Part shown: piece by piece, positions 58,611 to 64,000 of the stretch
How the letters are laid out: each line of letters begins with the position of its first letter
How positions within the stretch are numbered: position 1 is the stretch's first letter
Origin: Nageia nagi
Taxonomy: Eukaryota; Pinophyta
DNA: 64,000 nt
Reading direction: 5' to 3'
NCBI GenBank assembly: GCA_050084985.1
Contig: JBITNC010000001.1
Coordinates: 76,694,001 to 76,758,000 of the forward strand
Position numbers and translations under genes: made by a program
Notes under the pieces: generated by a model
The model's input: the letters and a program-made list of their open reading frames with translations, nothing else
Database searches by the model: none
Told to the model about the DNA's origin: nothing

Positions 58611-60173
58611 TTTCATGATCCTCCTTTTTTCCTTCTCATATTTTGCATCTTTTACTTAAGTAGTTGAGCATTTGAATCAATCATTTTAGTATTTGAGCAA
58701 CTAGATATATCAAATGAATAATTGAACACTTAAATGGTATCATTCAAACATGTAAACACTTGGTTTTATTGATTAAATATTTGCTCTTATGAGCATATAT
58801 TTATGCCTTACACTTGTTAATGTAGTATATTTAATTTGTATCCATTCAAATTTACCAAACCACCATGTAGAGCACTTTGATCTAGAGGGACCATGAGGGA
58901 ACATTTTATTCATTATTTTGAGCAAATAACAAATGAAACATCAATGTGTTTGATAAAAAATAGGATTGAAACATTGGAAAAGGTATTTTGGCATAGGTAT
59001 TATATTTTATAAAATTATTTGAAAATAATAAAATATAAATGGAAAAAAGTTACATCTACTTGCAACATGTGGTATCTAGCATGTTGATTCAAAACTAGGG
59101 CTTTGAATAAAACCCTTCCATTTTCAAACCTAAGTTCATTCTTCACCATGTCAAAATGGAAATGGGGGAAATTTCTGAGTTTGGGAAGAAACCCTACCCC
59201 TTCAAAAACCTATTACATATCTCTATGGCTAGTTATTTAGGGCCAAATATAAGCCATTTGATAATTTATGTCCTCTATTTTTTCATGAACTTCACTTCTC
59301 TTTCTATCATGGCAATATTTCCTCCATTGTTTTCCATAGTATAGATGTGAGTAGCATGTGGTTGAGAATTTTTATTGTGTCCATATAAAGTGAGAGCTTT
59401 TAGATATTATGGAGGCTAAGAAATAGCCAAAACTTTTACTTTTTTTCTCCTTTCATATACCATGGTGTTTAAATTCAATTTCATAGCATTTATGGGGGTT
59501 TTATCATTTCTAGAAAATTTGGTGAAGGGTTTCGTATATAGTTGGGGCCAAGATTTAAGACCCTCCTTTGCAACTCTCTTCATATTGATAGGATTCTAAA
59601 AATGATTCAACTATTAGACATCATTATAATTTCTATCTTTTCATTAACATACAAGATTTTGACTAGCATGTAACTATAATATTATCATTTATCGACTTTT
59701 TGATAGATGCATTATGTGGCATTGTTGGGATTTTTAAATTTTGTTATTATCATGTGATTTAGATAATATAGTATCATTAAGACTTGATATTTCATTATTA
59801 TTTATCATGTGGGGGTATTATTATCTATTTAAAAACTTGAATCCTAACTTGGGAGTGAGATATCGATGGGGTTTCCTAGGGTTTTTCTTGTAGTGTTAAA
59901 ACATAGGAATCAAAGTGTCTTAAGTTCAATTTTTAATACTGCTATATTTAGCTAATTAAAGTTTAAATAAGAAAATATATAATATATATATATATTTGTT
60001 ATTAAAACTAAAAGGTATATTTGGCTTTAGCAGGTATCTTTACTTTTCATCTTTCTATTCATAAAAGGGATCTCATTATTTAATTATTGTAATCATATTT
60101 TTGCATTTTAAAATGGAGATTCATGTTTGATATCTCATGAGTTATGAAACTATATTATAGCATTTGGAATATT
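58611..60173 (+). mobile_element. R-family LTR(c), long form, cut by C3
   Basis: The start TG is mutated to TT. It contains the middle section missing from (b) and the CCCAAG site near 59850 where A inserted in LTR(f). It stops at ATATT, where C3 inserted; uninterrupted R near 45860 has the expected continuation. Confidence 0.72.
60169..60173. repeat. Target site of C3, left copy
   Basis: ATATT before the LTR; the R homologue reads ATATTAACATAG here. The right copy should lie outside the window. Confidence 0.6.
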
Positions 60174-60673
60174 TGTAATAATTGAACTATAACATAAATA
60201 ACTCTAATCTCCCAAGATCACATGAAAGCTGACAAACACAACTAACAAACTCACAAGGCAATATCACAATGTAACATAAGATGTAAGTGGTTCCTCCAAC
60301 TAGGAATACATCTGCTAACTAGATATTTACTTCAATCACAAATACAACTCTCTTACAATCCTCCTAATCTCAACTCCTAAGCACTATCCTATAACATAAC
60401 TTTACTCCACAAATTGGTATATGATCACAAAGAGGGATCCTTCTATTTATAGTCCAAAACACCTCTTTCAATCACCCTTTTATCAAATGTACAAAAGCAT
60501 GACATGCACATCTTGTGATCTAAGGGGCATGCTTATGACATGGAGTATAGGACAAGTTACATTATCATATTCACCTAAATACTTAAGGTATCAAATGATA
60601 CCCTTAAGTATTATTAAACTTACATAGAATATTATTACAAAACCTATACAATAATGCATTATACATTCCAACA
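60174..60673 (-). repeat. 3' LTR of copia C3
   Basis: 500 bp, starting TGTTGGAATG on the minus strand. Preceded on that strand by AAAGAAGAG (plus 60674-60682), the polypurine tract. TATAAATA (minus) at 60444-60451. Confidence 0.88.
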
Positions 60674-60689
60674 CTCTTCTTTAATGCAA

Positions 60690-61380
60690 TATTGGGATAG
60701 AGCGAATAAGAGAGAAGAACAAGAGAAAGTAAGAGAGTTCTCTAAATAGATACAATGGAGATGAGAACTTTTTATATATTTGTGAAGTAAAAAAGATCTA
60801 GTTTGAGACTCACTACTTTGCCAAATACAATCATTAACCATAATTGATTTCAATGTACATGAAGTAGTTATCTAATTGGAAGTCATGAAGGGTCTCCAAG
60901 AGCCTACATACCCAAGGTAAGTAACCTGCAATCTCAAAGGAACCTACAATTCATAAGTAACTCAAATAACAAGATTATTTACATATAACATATTCATATC
61001 AACAATGATAGATGAATCACTCAAATGCCATCATAAACTGATCAATGGTGCACTATAAATCATCATAAATATGCCAAGCCAAAACTCATAGACACTTGCT
61101 ATATATAAAACATGTGTTTATTATGATTATAACATAGATCATGCACATATGAATTTCTTACATATGGATAACTAAATAGTACCAAAAGACACATAAGAAT
61201 TCCTCACACAGATAATTGAATAGTGCTAGATTGGCCAATCTTTTTGCTTTTAAAACTTTATACAACAAGTTCCTCATGTAGGACAAAATTTCCATGAAGG
61301 TGTATAATAAAAATCAACACTATATAGCACAAAATCCTCCTAGGGGTGAAGTTATCATCACAAACATGAATTTAACAAAA
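60690..61380 (-). other. C3 untranslated 3' region
   Basis: Non-coding, collinear with 18546-19259. The ORF 60659-60853 is a chance frame over the LTR border. Confidence 0.6.
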
Positions 61381-64000
61381 GAATTCAAATTTTGCTCCCC
61401 TTAATCGCAACTTCACCAACTTGATAGCATCCATAATATTACAAAATTAAACTTTTAGGAGTGGCTTGATGAATAAATTAATAGAGTTAAAGGTGGATGG
61501 ACAATGATATAGGTGTATGATGCCATTAAGAACCTTCTCCCTAATAAAATAGGCATATATTTCCACATGTTTTGTTCTCTGATAGAACACATGATTCTTA
61601 GCCAAAGAAATAGTTGATTGATTGTCTAAAGAAATCAAAGATGAGCCACCTTGCTCATACCCAATTTCTTTTAGAAGATGCCTTAGCCAAATGGCTTTTT
61701 GGGCTACAATAGACATGGCATGGTATTCAACTACTATGGTGGAAAAAGAAATAGTAGGCTACTTCTTAGAAGCCCAAGAGATAACACCTAAATCAATGCC
61801 AAATACATAGAGGTTGATTTTCTATCATCTCTATCTCCCTCATAGTCAGAATTTGAGAATCCAAAGAGAATAAATAAGGAAAACTTAGAAAACTTAAGAG
61901 CAAGATCCTTAGTCCCTACAACATACCTCAAAATTTGCTTAATAACATTGAGATGCTCAATATAAAATTTCTACATGAATTATGCCATCAAATTCACTGT
62001 AAAGGCAATATCTACTCTAGATATAGTCAAATATAAAAGACTACCAATTAATTACCTATAAGCTATAGCATCAACCAATTGAGAGTTGGAGCTTAGAGTA
62101 ATAGAAATTCTAAGAGAGATTGAGATTACAGCATATCTACATTCCTCCATTCTAAACTTCTATAAGATGTTTGATATATACTTATATTGATAAACTTGCA
62201 GTCCAAGATAGTAGTGTATGAGACCAAGATCAATCATTTCAAACATTGCCTTAAGTTTGGATATGCACTCTTGAATGATTTTATCATTGTTTCTAGTAAT
62301 CAAAAGATCATCCACATAAAGGAGAATTAATACCACATCTTTTCTTTGAGTGAGCACATATAAATTGAAGTCTAAAAAGCACTTAGAGAAACCAATGTTT
62401 AGAAAATACCCTAAAATCTTCATGTACCAGGCTCTAGATGCTTGCTTAAGTCCATATAATGCCTTCTTTATCTTGCACATATAGGACTCTTTACCTTACA
62501 CAATGAACCATTCTGGTTGATTCATGAAGATTTGCATATCTAAGTCACCATTGAGAAATGCACTCTTGATGTCAATTTGAAACACTTTTCATCCTTGAGC
62601 TATAGAAAGAGCAAGGATAATTTCTCATAATAGGCATCTTTACCATGGGAGAAAAGGTTGCTTCATAATCTACATTGTATTTCTGAGAAAAACCTTTGGC
62701 TACTAACCTTGCCTTATATTTCTCAATATCTCCACTAGAATTGAACTTGACCTTATAGATCCACTTATTGCCAATCACTTTTTTATCATTCGGATAAGGA
62801 ACCAAATTCTAAGTTTTACCTCATACTCCATTTTCATGGCTTCCATCTAGCACTCATGCTTTGAATCTTCTTTTAAGGATAAGGGCTTATGGTTGTTATC
62901 AATATTGGAAAATAAGGATTTGTTCAAGGTCATGCTCATTGTTACCCTTTGAGTTGGAGAGTTTTATTCTTGAGGTGACTTGTCTACATCAATATCTAAC
63001 TAGCTAGGTGCAACTAAAAAGTCTTTTTTATCATAAACATCCTCATTAGAAGTAGATTCTTTAGGAAGTTCATTGAACTTTACATTCCTTGAAATAAACA
63101 TGGCTTTGTAGGGTGGAGAGTAGAGCCTGTAGCCTCTATGCTAACTATCATAACCTACAAATATGTATTTTTCAACTCTTTTATCTAACTTGTTCCTTTT
63201 ATCAAAAATAATGTAGGAGAATGCTTCACAACCAAACCCTTTAATGTGTGAAATGTTAGGTTTTCTTCTTGACCATGCCTTAAAAGAAGTTTTACCTTGA
63301 ACAACTTTTGTGGGACACCTATTCAAGGTGTAAATAGTAGTGCTTACAACTTCACCCAATAAGAAACTAGGAAGATTACTTAGCATGCATTTAGATATCT
63401 CCATAATTATCCTATTTTTCCTTTTGATAATATCGTTGTATCGAGGAGTGTATGGAATTATAAACTACCTCTTAATTCCATACTTAGCATAATAGTCATT
63501 GAACTCATTGCTATTATACTCTCCCCTATTATTTGATCTTAACATCTTGATTTTAAGGTTAGTTTGATTTTCAACTAAGACCTTAAATACCTTAAAACTC
63601 TCAAAGGTTTGATCCTTGTGCTCAAGTAGATACCCAAAGGTCATCCTACTAAATTTATCAGTGCAGGTCAAGACATAGGATGTTCATCCAAGTGACTTAG
63701 TCTAAAATGGACCCATCAAATTTGAATGCACAAGTTAAATAGGTTGATATGCTCTTGTAGCCTTATATTTTTCAAACTTTTATCTATGCATCTTACCAAG
63801 AATGCACTTCTCACATAGACCAATCAAAGGAGAAATTGAAGAAAAACCTTTCACAAGTTCTTAGTCTTTCATGACTTGAATACTCTTGTGGTTAAGGTGC
63901 CCTAAATGTTGGTGTCAAAGATTACCTCTAGAATAAGACACATCTTTGATGGAACTTGATCCATAATGTAGAGATCATCTTTTACTGACTCTTTAACCAA
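61381..64000 (-). pseudogene. C3 copia pol: integrase, RT with YVDD, RNase H
   Basis: Pre-integrase and integrase from the window edge. HSNLMGP near 63700 has Asn for the first catalytic Asp; the clean stretch 63671-63465 ends the core with LRSNNRGEY for LRSDNGGEY; NDIIKRKN near 63430 stands where NGVAERKN belongs. 63404-63141 is the integrase C-terminal region ending FVGYDS. RT: EKYKARLVAKGFS near 62710, a 106-codon open stretch 62480-62160 with ALYGLKQASRAWY, and an intact YVDD active site at about 62318-62307. RNase H: the catalytic-region start is eroded, but ISLDNQSTISLAKNHVFYQR and TKHVEI at 61640-61560 are clear. It is probably inactive, though better kept than C1. Confidence 0.85.

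Larger units (their letters stand above)
60174..64000 (-). mobile_element. Ty1/copia C3, 3' half, running off the window
   Basis: 3' LTR, polypurine tract, untranslated region, RNase H, RT and integrase in minus-strand order; gag lies beyond the right edge. Same family as C1, collinear with 18019-21700. It keeps the RT region that C1 has lost. Confidence 0.88.

Noticed and set aside
1-64000. Organellar or bacterial origin
   Set aside because: Plant retrotransposon families, 5-bp LTR duplications, GT-AG introns and TATA boxes all indicate nuclear plant DNA.

Overview
The window is nuclear DNA from a land plant with a very large, repeat-dominated genome. A gymnosperm is plausible but not proven. 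The sequence is very A+T rich and almost free of CG dinucleotides by eye. I see no intact host gene, rRNA, tRNA or CRISPR array. Nearly everything assignable is a decayed retrotransposon: Ty1/copia, Ty3/gypsy, an L1-type LINE, and an LTR family with a very short internal region. The longest uninterrupted reading frame is 273 codons, and most broken frames end in TAG or TAA where Gln or Trp is expected.

Layout. 1-640 is a plus-strand copia protease/pre-integrase scrap. 1466-4489 is a minus-strand copia relic (E0). From about 6.4 kb the base layer is a repeat called R here: long LTRs joined by internal regions of only 590-670 bp, in tandem LTR-internal-LTR-internal arrays. R is antisense at 6.4-7.0 and 40.5-49.4 kb and sense at 55.1-60.2 kb.

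Nesting. A gypsy element (A, 7026-40517) sits in an R LTR with target-site duplication CCAAG; the empty site is visible in two other R copies in this window. Inside A lie a full-length LINE (10196-16108, 15-bp duplication) and a minus-strand copia composite, C1 (18019-36524, duplication ATATG). C1 contains a second element of its own family, C2, whose LTR begins inside C1's gag. A complete gypsy element (B, 23335-30977, duplication GGTTG) lies inside the C2 leader. The inferred order is R, then A, then C1, then C2, then B. A third copia (C3, 60174 to window end) and an uncharacterised insertion (S, 50653-55106, duplication TTGAG) lie in other R copies.

Most interesting content. Gypsy B has LTRs, a primer site, gag and a polypurine tract but no pol. 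In its place is an antisense gene with a TATA box, three exons, GT-AG introns that keep frame, and a plant mobile domain (PMD). Gypsy A has the same plan: gag, no visible pol, and an antisense spliced-looking gene of unknown family. Such elements would need enzymes in trans. An antisense cargo gene would keep its introns through retrotransposition, because they are not spliced from the sense RNA.

All boundaries, duplications and frames were read by eye; no alignment or database search was run.
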